Below, one piece after another: positions 35,569-44,849 of a stretch of DNA of 64,000 nucleotides (position 1 is its first letter; the number at the start of each line of letters is the position of its first letter). Origin of the DNA: Rhodococcus pseudokoreensis (lineage in GTDB: Bacteria; Actinomycetota; Actinomycetes; Mycobacteriales; Mycobacteriaceae); the NCBI RefSeq assembly GCF_017068395.1, contig NZ_CP070615.1:248001-312000 (forward strand), written 5' to 3'. The position numbers and the translations under genes were made by a program. The notes under the pieces were generated by a model. It worked only from the letters and a program-made list of their open reading frames with translations, searched no databases and was not told the DNA's origin.

Positions 35569-35835
35569 TCAGCCGCAGCAGCAGCCACCGGCATTGCCCG
35601 CCATCGGCAGGGCGCGACCGGCGGCCACCTTGTGTTCCGTCGAGACGACTTCGTACCCCGCCGCCGAGATAGCCTCCGCGACAACGGACGGGGTCGGCGT
35701 GCCGACAGCGGTCACGGTGCCCGCCTGCAGGTCCACGTCCACCCCGATCACGCCGGGAACGGATCCCACTGCAGCCTTCACCGTCGACACGCAGTGCCCG
35801 CAGGTCATCCCCTGGACCGTGTATGTGGTAGTCAT
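35569..35835 (-). CDS. copZ: CopZ-like copper chaperone with Cys-rich tail
   Basis: An 88-aa HMA protein: MTTTYTVQGMTCGHC with Cys12/Cys15, the ferredoxin-like fold to residue ~68, then an added tail ending GGCCCG with three consecutive Cys (85-87). Ordinary CopZ is ~68 aa and has no such tail, so extra Cu(I) binding is likely (inference). It delivers copper to CopA, encoded next. A CsoR-type palindrome lies 50 bases upstream. Confidence 0.9.
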   Translation of the reverse strand: MTTTYTVQGMTCGHCVSTVKAAVGSVPGVIGVDVDLQAGTVTAVGTPTPSVVAEAISAAGYEVVSTEHKVAAGRALPMAGNAGGCCCG

Positions 35836-35885
35836 CGATCTTCACCCTTCTCGAACGCTTCGATGCGCGTCCCGTGTGATGAGTA

Positions 35886-35904
35886 TATACCCCTAGGGTG
35901 TATA
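35886..35904. promoter_or_regulatory. CsoR-type operator of copZ-copA
   Basis: TATACCCCTAGGGTGTATA, a near-perfect palindrome of the CsoR kind, 50 bases upstream of the copZ ATG. One or both CsoR proteins in the window (48552, 55250) are the presumed repressors. Confidence 0.75.
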
Positions 35905-35987
35905 GGTACATAGGCGTTCTGTCGCATCGACGAGAAACCTGAGGTTGATCCATGTCGACAGCGGCCTCGGCTCGAGTCTCTGCGCAT

Positions 35988-36010
35988 GTTCTTCATCGAA
36001 TCTTCACCAA
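35988..36010 (+). promoter_or_regulatory. CTTCA direct repeat, site B
   Basis: GTTCTTCATCGAATCTTCAC followed by CAAACAACC; CTTCA at 35991-35995 and 36002-36006 (11-bp period). It faces the DUF2892/CopB operon, 112 bp ahead of its first ATG. Confidence 0.65.
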
Positions 36011-36121
36011 ACAACCAGCCAAGCCATACCGGGTGGGGGCAGGCTCGGACTTGATCGAACAGTGACTGGCAGGCGTATCCCGAGCTTCAGCAAACGTTTG
36101 ATCAGACAGCGAGGAGCAGTG

Positions 36122-36367
36122 ATGACGCAGAGATGGAGTGTCAACGTCACCCCGGCCGAGCGGATCGCCCGGATCCTCGTCGGCGGGGTCGGCGTGGTCG
36201 GCGGGGTTTTGCTGATCTCGGGCGGGGCAACGGCCGTGGTCATGGCATTGGCGGTGCTGTTGATCCTGGCCGGACTGGATCTGGTGGTGACCGGGGCGAC
36301 CGGCCATTGCCCGCTGTACCAGAAGCTGGGCCATGTCCCGGCATCGTTGAAGGGCGGAACACCATGA
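36122..36367 (+). CDS. DUF2892 (YgaP-like) small membrane protein
   Basis: An 81-aa protein with an amphipathic start (WSVNVTPAERIARILVGG), two TM helices and a conserved end GHCPLYQKLG. DUF2892 domains often accompany rhodanese, heavy-metal or sulfur genes. ATG 36122 has GAGGAG at optimal distance. The stop overlaps the next start (ATGA). Confidence 0.85.
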   Translation: MTQRWSVNVTPAERIARILVGGVGVVGGVLLISGGATAVVMALAVLLILAGLDLVVTGATGHCPLYQKLGHVPASLKGGTP

Positions 36368-36606
36368 CGGACGAGGATGGGCGTGAGCCGTACGTCGGCG
36401 AGAACAGCGACCCCGAGCATCAGGGCGCCGGTGGTCACAGTCGTCACCGCTGGATGATGATCGCCTGCTGCATCCCGATGCTGGTGGTCGCCGTCGCGCT
36501 GATCGCCAGCGGAACGGTGGGAATCGGGAGCCTGGTGTTTGCGTTGGCGTGCCTGGGAATGATGGCGGTGATGATGTTTTCGATGGGGGGAGAACACCGT
36601 CATTGA
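36364..36606 (+). CDS. Small His/Met membrane protein
   Basis: An 80-aa protein: acidic head, His cluster (GAGGHSRHRWMM), two hydrophobic segments (IACCIPMLVVAVALIASGTV; VFALACLGMMAVMMFSMGG) and a terminal EHRH. The shape resembles DUF2933-like metal-operon proteins, but I do not claim the family. It lies between DUF2892 and the CopB-like ATPase. Confidence 0.7.
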   Translation: MTDEDGREPYVGENSDPEHQGAGGHSRHRWMMIACCIPMLVVAVALIASGTVGIGSLVFALACLGMMAVMMFSMGGEHRH

Positions 36607-36725
36607 CGCCCCGCCCTCAATCAACCCAGTGGGTCGGTGATCAACACCATGACCAGCTGAAGTCAGTGCTGCTCGAGCGGGGCGATGACGGCTCGGTGCC
36701 GCGATAACGAAAGGTGCCACAGCGA

Positions 36726-39167
36726 ATGAACCGAACCACCGTGCTCGAAGTGGTTGGACTGCACTGGGCGACCTCGACGGCATCCGTCGAGGCCACCCTG
36801 CGCCGTCGCCCGGGAGTCACCTCCGTGGAGGCCAACGCGGTGAACCAGACCGCCACCGTCACCTACGACCCGGCGAAGACGTCGGTGGTCGAACTGTCGA
36901 AGTGGGTGCGCGACTGCGGCTATCACTGCGCCGGGCGTTCGGTGCCCGACCACGTCTGCGACCCGATGTCCGAACCGGCAAGCCCAGCTGCTGAGGCCGC
37001 ACACCCCCACCCCGCCCCGGAACTTGCGGCACCCACTGAGCCGGCCGCCGCACACGAGATGCCTGCAGGGCACGAAGCCCATGCGGGGCGCTCGCCGCAG
37101 GAGATGATGGGCCACGGCGGCGGTCATGCCGGGATGTCGATGGACGACATGGTCCGGGACATGCGCAACCGCTTCCTGGTTGCCGCGGTGCTGTCGATCC
37201 CGATCCTGCTGTGGTCCCCGATCGGCCGCGACGTCCTCGGATTCACGGTGGCCGCACCGTTCGGTCTGCGCGACGACGTCTTCTCCTTCATCCTGTCGAT
37301 CCCGGTGATCTTCTACTCGGCCTGGATCTTCTTCGACGGCGCCTACCGGGCGCTCAAGGCGCGCACCCTCGACATGATGGTGCTGGTGGCGGTGGCCGTC
37401 GGGACCGGCTGGCTCTACAGCGCCGTCATTACCCTCACCGGCGGCGGTGAGGTGTTCTACGAGGCCGCCACGGTGCTGACCGCGTTCGTGCTGCTCGGGC
37501 ACTGGTTCGAGATGCGCGCCCGCGGCGGCGCGAACGACGCGATCCGTACCCTACTCGAGCTCGCCCCGCCGAGGGCGGTGGTGCTGCGCGACGGGGAGCC
37601 GGTCGAGATCCCCACCGCGGAGGTTATGGTCGCGGACCTACTGCTCATCCGACCGGGCGGAAAGATCCCGGTCGACGCCGTCGTCGAGGACGGCAACTCC
37701 GAGGTCGACGAGTCCATGGTCACCGGCGAGAGCCTGCCGGTGACCAAAGCGCCCGGCTCGCAGGTGATCGGCGCGTCGATCAACACCACCGGCACCCTGC
37801 GGGTCCGCGCCACCAAGGTCGGCTCCGACACCGTTCTCGCCCAGATCGTCGCCCTGGTGCAGGAAGCCCAGAACTCCAAGGCCCCCGGGCAGCGACTCGC
37901 CGACCGGGCCGCCTTCTGGCTGGTGCTGGTCGCGCTGATCGGCGGCACCGGCACCTTCCTGGTGTGGTTGCTGGCGGGTGAGAGCGTGCAGATGGCACTG
38001 CTGTTCGCGATCACCGTCGTGGTGATCACCTGCCCCGACGCCCTGGGGTTGGCCACCCCGACCGCGATCATGGTCGGCACCGGCCTCGGGGCCCAGCGCG
38101 GGGTGCTGTTCAAGAACGCCACCGCCCTCGAGATCTCGGCGCGGATCGACACCGTGGTGATGGACAAGACCGGCACCCTGACCAAGGGCGAACCGGAGGT
38201 CACCGACGTGATCACCGACGGCATCATCGAGGACGAGCTCCTCGCCCTCGTCGCCGCGGTCGAACGCGAATCCGAGCATCCGCTGGCCGGGGCGATCGTC
38301 CGTTACGCCGCCGAACGCGCGATCCCGCAACTGCCGCTGGCCGAGTTCTCGAGCGTGCCCGGGCACGGTGCCACCGCCGAGGTGCAGGGTCGCCGGGTCG
38401 CGGTCGGCAACCGCAAGCTCATGGTCGCCGAACAGGTCGATTTCGGTGCCCTGATGGATCGGCGTGACGAGCTGGCCTCGACCGGGCGGACCGCGGTGCT
38501 GGTGGCCGTCGACGGCCGGGGGGTCGGGGTGATCGCGCTGGCCGATGCCGCCCGGGAAACCTCCGCCGCCGCGGTGTCCGCACTGCACGAGCTGGGCGTC
38601 GAGGTGGTCATGCTCAGCGGCGACAACGAGGCGACCGCCGCACGCATCGCGGGACAGCTGGGCATCGACACCGTCATCGCTGAGGTGCTGCCCGGTGACA
38701 AGGCCGCCAAGATCGCCGAACTGCAGAGTGCCGGCAAGAAGGTCGCCATGGTCGGTGACGGCGTCAACGACGCCCCCGCCCTGGCCCAGGCGGACCTGGG
38801 CATCGCGATCGGCGCCGGCACCGACGTCGCGATCGAAACCGCCGACCTGGTGCTGATGCGTTCGGACCCGCTCGACGTGCCGATAGCCCTGCGGATCGGG
38901 CGCGGCACCCTCCGCAAGATGCGGCAGAACCTCGGATGGGCGGTCGGCTACAACGTCATCGCCCTGCCGATCGCCGCCGGGGTCTTCGAACCCTCACTCG
39001 GGCTGGTGCTGCGCCCGGAGATCGCCGCCCTGTCGATGTCCGGCTCGAGCCTCATCGTCGCGGTCAACGCCCTGATGCTCAAACGACTCAAGCTGCCCGC
39101 CCCGCCGGAACCACACCCCGCCGCGCCGCGGCCGGCGCCCGAGCCCACACCAACAGGTCCGCGGTGA
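36726..39167 (+). CDS. CopB-like P1B-ATPase with CPD ion motif and degenerate HMA
   Basis: A ~813-aa heavy-metal ATPase. The N-terminal HMA-like domain has lost its CxxC (GLHWATSTAS in its place). A His/Met-rich linker follows (HPHPAPEL, HEMPAGHEAHAG, MMGHGGGHAGMSMDDM), typical of CopB-type pumps. The core has TGES, DKTGT, SEHPLA and GDGVND. The TM6 motif is CPD (codons 38031-38039), where CopA has CPC and CopB CPH, so metal choice is uncertain. Third member of the site-B operon. Confidence 0.88.
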   Translation: MNRTTVLEVVGLHWATSTASVEATLRRRPGVTSVEANAVNQTATVTYDPAKTSVVELSKWVRDCGYHCAGRSVPDHVCDPMSEPASPAAEAAHPHPAPELAAPTEPAAAHEMPAGHEAHAGRSPQEMMGHGGGHAGMSMDDMVRDMRNRFLVAAVLSIPILLWSPIGRDVLGFTVAAPFGLRDDVFSFILSIPVIFYSAWIFFDGAYRALKARTLDMMVLVAVAVGTGWLYSAVITLTGGGEVFYEAATVLTAFVLLGHWFEMRARGGANDAIRTLLELAPPRAVVLRDGEPVEIPTAEVMVADLLLIRPGGKIPVDAVVEDGNSEVDESMVTGESLPVTKAPGSQVIGASINTTGTLRVRATKVGSDTVLAQIVALVQEAQNSKAPGQRLADRAAFWLVLVALIGGTGTFLVWLLAGESVQMALLFAITVVVITCPDALGLATPTAIMVGTGLGAQRGVLFKNATALEISARIDTVVMDKTGTLTKGEPEVTDVITDGIIEDELLALVAAVERESEHPLAGAIVRYAAERAIPQLPLAEFSSVPGHGATAEVQGRRVAVGNRKLMVAEQVDFGALMDRRDELASTGRTAVLVAVDGRGVGVIALADAARETSAAAVSALHELGVEVVMLSGDNEATAARIAGQLGIDTVIAEVLPGDKAAKIAELQSAGKKVAMVGDGVNDAPALAQADLGIAIGAGTDVAIETADLVLMRSDPLDVPIALRIGRGTLRKMRQNLGWAVGYNVIALPIAAGVFEPSLGLVLRPEIAALSMSGSSLIVAVNALMLKRLKLPAPPEPHPAAPRPAPEPTPTGPR

Positions 39168-39182
39168 GCGGTGACCGCTCGA

Positions 39183-39195
39183 ACGAATTATTCGT
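39183..39195. repeat. 13-bp palindrome before phosphoketolase
   Basis: ACGAAT-T-ATTCGT lies 18 bases upstream of the phosphoketolase ATG, just before its GAGGAG. It could be an operator or an mRNA hairpin; no regulator is known. Confidence 0.4.
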
Positions 39196-39212
39196 CGACG
39201 ACGAGGAGCGCC

Positions 39213-41642
39213 ATGAACGCCGTACCCGAATCAGAAGCGCCGACAGGCTCATTGTCCGACCAGGAACTGGCCGGCCTCGACGGGTGGTGGCGGGCGGCGA
39301 ACTACCTGTCGGTGGGCCAGATCTACCTGATGGGCAATCCCCTTCTCCACGAACCGCTCCGTCCTGAACACGTCAAGCCCCGACTACTCGGCCACTGGGG
39401 CACCACGCCGGGACTGAACTTCATCTACGCCCACCTCAACCGGGCGATAACCGCACGCGATCTGAACATGATGTACGTGATGGGACCCGGTCATGGCGGC
39501 CCGGGACCGGTGGCCGCCGCGTGGCTCGAGGGCACCTACAGCGAGGTCTACCCCGACATCACACAGGACGAGGACGGGATGAAAAGGCTGTTCACCCAGT
39601 TCTCCTTCCCCGGCGGCATTCCCAGCCACGTCGCACCGGAGACGCCGGGATCGATTCACGAGGGCGGCGAGCTCGGATACTCCCTGTCCCACGCCTACGG
39701 GGCGGCGTTCGACAATCCGGACCTGATCGTCGCCGCGGTGGTCGGGGACGGCGAGGCGGAGACCGGTCCGCTCGCCGCCAGCTGGCATTCCACCAAGTTC
39801 GTCGATCCGCGACGTGACGGCGCGGTACTGCCGATCCTGCATCTGAACGGGTACAAGATCGCCAATCCCACCGTGCTCGACCGGATCGACCGCGAAGAAC
39901 TCGACGAACTGCTCCGCGGATTTGGTCACACACCGATCCTCGTGGAAGGCACCGAACCCGAGTACATGCACCAGGCATTCGCCGCGGCGCTGGACCGCAG
40001 CCTCGACGAGATCGCCGAGATCCAGCGGCGCGCCCGACGCGACGGCCACACCGAACGCCCCCGCTGGCCAATGATCGTGCTCCGCTCCCCCAAGGGTTGG
40101 ACCGGCCCGAAGGAAGTCGACGGACTCGAGGTCGAGGGCTCCTGGCGCGCACACCAGGTCCCGTTCACCAACGCCCGCGACGACGGCCACCGCAAGATCC
40201 TCGAGCAGTGGCTACGCAGCTACCGGCCCGAGGAACTGTTCGACACCTCCGGCGCCCCCGCAGCCCACATCCGGGACCTGCACCCGCTCGGCACTCGACG
40301 CATGAGCGCCAACCCGCATGCCAACGGCGGGCCACTGATCCGCGACCTCACGATGCCCGACTTCCGGAACTACGCGGTGCCGGTCGAAGTGCCGGGCACC
40401 GGCAATGTCGAGTCCACCCGGATACTGGGCACCTTCCTGCGGGATGTGATGCGTGAGAACATGTCCACCTTCCGGATGTTCGCACCGGACGAGACCAATT
40501 CGAATCGGCTCGGTGCCGTGCTCGAGGTCACCGACCGCACCTGGAACGCACGCACCCAACCCGATGACGATCACCTCGCCCCCGACGGACGTGTGATGGA
40601 GATCCTGTCCGAGCACACCTGCCAGGGATGGCTCGAAGGGTATCTACTCACCGGCAGGCATGGCGTGTTCTCCTGCTACGAGGCGTTCATCCACATCGTC
40701 GACTCGATGTTCAACCAGCACACCAAGTGGCTGCGCACCACCAACGGCATCGTGTGGCGCCGGCCCATCCCCTCGCTGAACTACCTGCTCACCTCGCACG
40801 TGTGGCGCCAGGACCACAACGGGTTCTCACACCAGGATCCCGGATTCATCGATCACGTGGTGAACAAGAAGGCCGACGTGATCCGGGTATATCTCCCGCC
40901 GGACGCCAACACACTGCTGTCGGTGGCCGACCACTGCCTGCGCAGCCGGCAATACGTCAACGTCATCGTCGCCGGGAAACAGCCGCAGCTGCAGTACCTC
41001 GACATGGCCGCGGCGATTACCCACTGCACCAAAGGAATCGGGATCTGGGACTGGGCCAGCACCGACAGCGGTGTGGAACCGGATGTGGTGCTCGGGTGCG
41101 CCGGGGACGTGCCCACGATGGAGACGCTCGCCGCCGTCCAGATCCTGCTGGAGTGGTTCCCCGACCTGAGGATCCGGGTGGTCAATGTGGTCGATCTGAT
41201 GCGGCTGCAGGACCATCGGGAGCACCCGCACGGGCTGATGGAGGCGGACTTCGACGCGCTGTTCACCGTGGACAGGCCGGTGATCTTCGCCTACCACGGG
41301 TATCCGTGGTTGATCCACCGACTGACCTACCGCCGCACCAACCATCACAACTTCCATGTGCGCGGCTACAAGGAGGAGGGGACCACGACGACACCGTTCG
41401 ACATGTGCGTGCTCAACCAGATCGACCGCTTCGATCTGGCGATGGACGTCATCGACCGCGTCCCCCGTCTCCACCGCATCTCGGCGCACCCGCGTGAGCA
41501 CCTGAAGAACAAGCTGATCGAACATCGCCAGTACATCCGCACCCACGGGGAGGACATGCCCGAGATCACCCACTGGCAATGGGCCCCGGCCGCACCGCCT
41601 GCCGGCGGTGGCCCCGGACCGGTCTCCACCGCCGAGCAGTGA
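39213..41642 (+). CDS. xfp: Xylulose-5-P/fructose-6-P phosphoketolase
   Basis: An 809-aa thiamine-diphosphate enzyme of normal family length. Hallmarks: [20 protein letters not shown] near the N-terminus, [31 protein letters not shown] (ThDP/Mg) and [20 protein letters not shown]. It splits xylulose-5-P (or fructose-6-P) with phosphate into acetyl-phosphate plus a sugar phosphate. ATG 39213 has GAGGAG. It follows the CopB-like gene by 45 bases, so read-through is possible. The GH65 phosphorylase and stress protein nearby suggest a carbon/energy stress block. Confidence 0.93.
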   Translation: MNAVPESEAPTGSLSDQELAGLDGWWRAANYLSVGQIYLMGNPLLHEPLRPEHVKPRLLGHWGTTPGLNFIYAHLNRAITARDLNMMYVMGPGHGGPGPVAAAWLEGTYSEVYPDITQDEDGMKRLFTQFSFPGGIPSHVAPETPGSIHEGGELGYSLSHAYGAAFDNPDLIVAAVVGDGEAETGPLAASWHSTKFVDPRRDGAVLPILHLNGYKIANPTVLDRIDREELDELLRGFGHTPILVEGTEPEYMHQAFAAALDRSLDEIAEIQRRARRDGHTERPRWPMIVLRSPKGWTGPKEVDGLEVEGSWRAHQVPFTNARDDGHRKILEQWLRSYRPEELFDTSGAPAAHIRDLHPLGTRRMSANPHANGGPLIRDLTMPDFRNYAVPVEVPGTGNVESTRILGTFLRDVMRENMSTFRMFAPDETNSNRLGAVLEVTDRTWNARTQPDDDHLAPDGRVMEILSEHTCQGWLEGYLLTGRHGVFSCYEAFIHIVDSMFNQHTKWLRTTNGIVWRRPIPSLNYLLTSHVWRQDHNGFSHQDPGFIDHVVNKKADVIRVYLPPDANTLLSVADHCLRSRQYVNVIVAGKQPQLQYLDMAAAITHCTKGIGIWDWASTDSGVEPDVVLGCAGDVPTMETLAAVQILLEWFPDLRIRVVNVVDLMRLQDHREHPHGLMEADFDALFTVDRPVIFAYHGYPWLIHRLTYRRTNHHNFHVRGYKEEGTTTTPFDMCVLNQIDRFDLAMDVIDRVPRLHRISAHPREHLKNKLIEHRQYIRTHGEDMPEITHWQWAPAAPPAGGGPGPVSTAEQ

Positions 41643-41828
41643 GAGGCGACGGAAAGGACCGACCGTGGCGGAAACACGTCGATACCATGGGGGTGGACGA
41701 GAGAGAGCCGAACGCCCTGTTCGTTCAGGTGACGAAGAACCCGCTCGAACGCGCACTGAGATGACGGCTCGCAGGCAATCACCATGCTCGAGGACGCGAT
41801 GCCTAGAACCGAGAGAAAGGCGCAGCGG

Positions 41829-42281
41829 GTGAGCAGCAACGACATATTTCAAGTCGTGGTCGGCGTGGATGGGTCGACCCAGTCGCTGACCGCCCTCGAA
41901 TGGGCGGTGACCGAAGCCCGTCTGCGCCACGGCCAGGTACGAGTGGTGACCGGGTGGCAGTATCCGACCGCGGCGACCGGCATGGACGGACTGATCTGGG
42001 AGCACCAATCGTTCGAGCGCGTCGCACACCAGACCCAGAGCGAAGCATTGAAAGGTGTTCCCACCGAGGGCGTCCACATCAGCGGCGAGGTCCTCCAGGG
42101 GCTTCCCGCCTCCGTTCTGCTAGAGGCCGCCCAGGATGCGGACCTGCTTGTCGTCGGCTCCCGCGGCCGGGGAGGGTTCACCGGACTGCTTCTCGGGTCG
42201 GTGTCCACCCAGATCGTCCACCACGCCACCTGCCCGGTACTGATCGTCCGACCGGGACGGGAAACGCCTGCAGCCAGGTAG
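41829..42281 (+). CDS. Universal stress protein (UspA fold)
   Basis: A ~150-aa single USP domain: FQVVVGVDGSTQSLTALEWA at the start and the ATP-binding GSRGRGGFTGLLLGSVS near the end, followed by CPVLIVRPG. ATP-binding USPs act in hypoxia or dormancy in actinobacteria. GTG 41829 with AGAAAGG upstream is preferred; ATGs at 41784 and 41799 are in frame. Confidence 0.88.
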   Translation: MSSNDIFQVVVGVDGSTQSLTALEWAVTEARLRHGQVRVVTGWQYPTAATGMDGLIWEHQSFERVAHQTQSEALKGVPTEGVHISGEVLQGLPASVLLEAAQDADLLVVGSRGRGGFTGLLLGSVSTQIVHHATCPVLIVRPGRETPAAR

Positions 42282-42668
42282 AAGTCACGTCGGGCACCCG
42301 CCGGCAACAGGTCATCGGAGAACAGCGGCTGGTTCGCTCGCCCGCAGGCATATCGACGAGTGACAGACCACGATCTGCTCGCTCCATGGCGACAGGTGCA
42401 GTACTGCCTCCGCAGATCACGGCGCACATCTCGGTGGCATGTCGCACCATCGATAGCATCCCGACTGTCGAACTTTGCCGGCCGCGTACACGTGCCGGCC
42501 GTGTCCGCGGTCGCCCGCAGATGTTTCCTGTTGCATCAAACTGGGACTCGGCCACCTCTGATCAGAAAGGGCGACTGTGGAACAGGCTTCGCCAACGCTC
42601 GCCAGTCCGCGACCGGACGCGGTGACCACGCCGCGCGTGGTCGTAGTCCACATGCTCCGGGTATCGGC
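42282..42668. other. Intergenic/leader region, no clear gene
   Basis: 387 bp before the nitrilase-Nudix gene. The same frame stays open back to 42360, but its codons (Arg/Ser-rich, no conserved pattern) look non-coding. No RNA or operator recognised. Confidence 0.4.
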
Positions 42669-44804
42669 ATGACTCGCCGCGACCGATCCCGCGCAGCCGG
42701 ATCCGGACCGGCAGGGATCGGAAATGGATTCGACCCGGGTGGTGAGCCGTGCGCGCCGTGCGTGGCTCAACTGCATTCCCCCGCCGAGCGGCTGGCGGCT
42801 CTGCGTGAGGCGGTCCACCACGAGCCGGATCCGCTGGTGACGTTGACCCACCTGCTGCACCTGTGTCGTGATGAGCATCGTGTGCTGTGGGCGCAGGCGG
42901 GCTCCCCGGGCATCCGGGCGACGGTCGCGAACGTGCTCGCCCCGCTCCGTACGGTAGTCGGGTCCGGCCCGGCTGCCGCGACCTTGGACGCGCCGGTTCG
43001 CCAAGCCCTGGCCGAAGCGCTGCGACCGGTCGACGGGGCGGCACCGGTGGTGATCGCTCACGCGCTCGCGCAGTTCCTCGACGACCACTATCGGCAGTGC
43101 GTCACCGAGTCGTTCCGCAGACGCAGCCCTTACCAGCCCGGGGTGGGTGATCCAGTTCCTCTGGGCGGCCCCGACATCCGCGCAGTGATGGACATGCGGC
43201 CCACCTCGCCACCCTGGCGGCTGGCGAACCGGCTGGATGAGACTCGCCGGGTCCGGCTGGCCGGAGGGTGGGTGACACAGTTTCGGATCGTGTTCGACTA
43301 CAGCCTCTTCGACGCCCTGCCCGGTCTGGTCACCGCCGACACGATCGTTGCCACCTGCCACCCCAACCGAGCCCTGACCGAATTCACTCTGCCCCGCGAC
43401 TCGACGCAGCCGACCTTCCCGGTGCAGCCGACAGACCTCGATCGGCAGCGCCGCCACCTCGATCAGCTCATCGGCCGGGCCGCCGCCGCTGGTGCCTCCA
43501 TCATCGTGCTGCCCGAACTGTGCGTCACCGAGTCGCTGGCCCGACACCTGCAGGACTGGGTCCGCCGCGAGGACGGCCCCCGGCTCCTGGTCGCCGGCAG
43601 CTACCATCACGTCGATGGTTCGCCGCCTCGGCGGCGCAATACCGCCATCGCCTGGGTCCGCGGGCACGACCAGCCGTTGACACACGACAAACATTCGCCC
43701 GCCGAGCAGCCGATCCTGGAGGACATTCAGCCGCAGGGTTGGCCGGAATTGCGCGTGTACGTCACCGCCGACGGATGGCATCTCGTGATCGCAATCTGCC
43801 GGGACCTGCTCAATCCGGAGGCGGTGCACACCCTCGCCGAGACCGGAGCCAACCTGGTGCTGGTGCCGGCGATGAGCGAGAGCCTGGCGCCCTTCACCGG
43901 TCAGGTCGCGCACCTGGTCGGCTCGGGACAGGCCATCATCGCCCTGGCGAACAACCCCGCCGACTGGGCCCGAAGCGGCGACCCCGCCCCGCACCGCTCG
44001 GCCCGCGCCCTGTTCGGTCACCCCGGTCTGGGGCAGCAGACCCGGGTGGTCGCCTCGCCGGACACCGCTCCCGGTATCGCGACGCTCAACGTGCGGTCCG
44101 GGCTGATCGGCTGGACCAGCGCCGACAGCCAGGACTCGCCCGGTGACCCGCCCGGTGACCAACCGTCATCCTCGCAGACCCTCCCGGAGTGGGCCGCCCG
44201 GCTTGCGGCAGCAATCCGCCGCTACCGGCAGTACGAGCCACCGCCGCCGAAGCCGATCACGCTCCGGCCCGCTGCGGTGCTCGTGCTGCTCACCGATGGA
44301 CCTACTGGCCCGCAGATACTGCTCACCACGCGTGCTCCGGACCTGCGGGACTACCCTGGCCGGCGCGTGTTTCCCGGCGGCGTCCGGGACCCGCAGGATG
44401 ACGGCCCGGTGGCTACCGCCTTGCGGGAAGCCGGCGAGGAGATCGGACTGGACCCGGGCAGCGTGCAGATCCTTGGCGTGCTGCCCGCACTCGCCGAGCC
44501 AGAGACCAGGTTCTTGGTCACCCCCGTGCTCGGTTGGTCCGCTCGCCCGGAGTACACCCGACCGGTCAACCTCGCCGAAGTCACCTCGGTCCATGACGTG
44601 CCGCTGCGACAGCTCACCCATCCAGGTCATGACCGAGACGGTGTACCAGACCCGCCGAGTCCGGAGCTGACTGGCCTCGGCTCGATGACCGCCATGGTGA
44701 TCGATATGCTGCTCACCCTGCTCGCCGAGCCGATCCATCCGTCCGGCTCCGGACACGACCGGGCATCCGCAAAGGATCCCGACGCTCCCGGACCACCGTG
44801 GTGA
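42669..44804 (+). CDS. Carbon-nitrogen hydrolase (nitrilase-like) fused to a Nudix domain
   Basis: A 711-aa three-part protein. Residues 1-~180: unknown helical region. ~200-490: nitrilase fold with the E-K-C triad, Glu283 (LPELC), Lys341 (HDKHS) and Cys377 (ICRDL). ~530-690: Nudix fold with PGGVRDPQDDGPVATALREA, GEEIGL (REAGEE 586-591); the first acidic residue of the box is Asp instead of Glu. Joining an amide/nitrile hydrolase to a nucleotide-diphosphate hydrolase suggests a two-step salvage, for example of a nucleotide-linked amide (inference). The start is uncertain. It ends 45 bases from the convergent GH65 gene. Confidence 0.8.
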   Translation: MTRRDRSRAAGSGPAGIGNGFDPGGEPCAPCVAQLHSPAERLAALREAVHHEPDPLVTLTHLLHLCRDEHRVLWAQAGSPGIRATVANVLAPLRTVVGSGPAAATLDAPVRQALAEALRPVDGAAPVVIAHALAQFLDDHYRQCVTESFRRRSPYQPGVGDPVPLGGPDIRAVMDMRPTSPPWRLANRLDETRRVRLAGGWVTQFRIVFDYSLFDALPGLVTADTIVATCHPNRALTEFTLPRDSTQPTFPVQPTDLDRQRRHLDQLIGRAAAAGASIIVLPELCVTESLARHLQDWVRREDGPRLLVAGSYHHVDGSPPRRRNTAIAWVRGHDQPLTHDKHSPAEQPILEDIQPQGWPELRVYVTADGWHLVIAICRDLLNPEAVHTLAETGANLVLVPAMSESLAPFTGQVAHLVGSGQAIIALANNPADWARSGDPAPHRSARALFGHPGLGQQTRVVASPDTAPGIATLNVRSGLIGWTSADSQDSPGDPPGDQPSSSQTLPEWAARLAAAIRRYRQYEPPPPKPITLRPAAVLVLLTDGPTGPQILLTTRAPDLRDYPGRRVFPGGVRDPQDDGPVATALREAGEEIGLDPGSVQILGVLPALAEPETRFLVTPVLGWSARPEYTRPVNLAEVTSVHDVPLRQLTHPGHDRDGVPDPPSPELTGLGSMTAMVIDMLLTLLAEPIHPSGSGHDRASAKDPDAPGPPW

Positions 44805-44849
44805 CGGCCAGGGCGGGGGAGGTAGCCGGCGACGCATGGGTCGGCTCAG

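Noticed and set aside
42360..42668. N-terminal extension of the nitrilase-Nudix protein
   Set aside because: The frame is open but Arg/Ser-rich with no conserved pattern, and the GTG at 42360 has no ribosome site.
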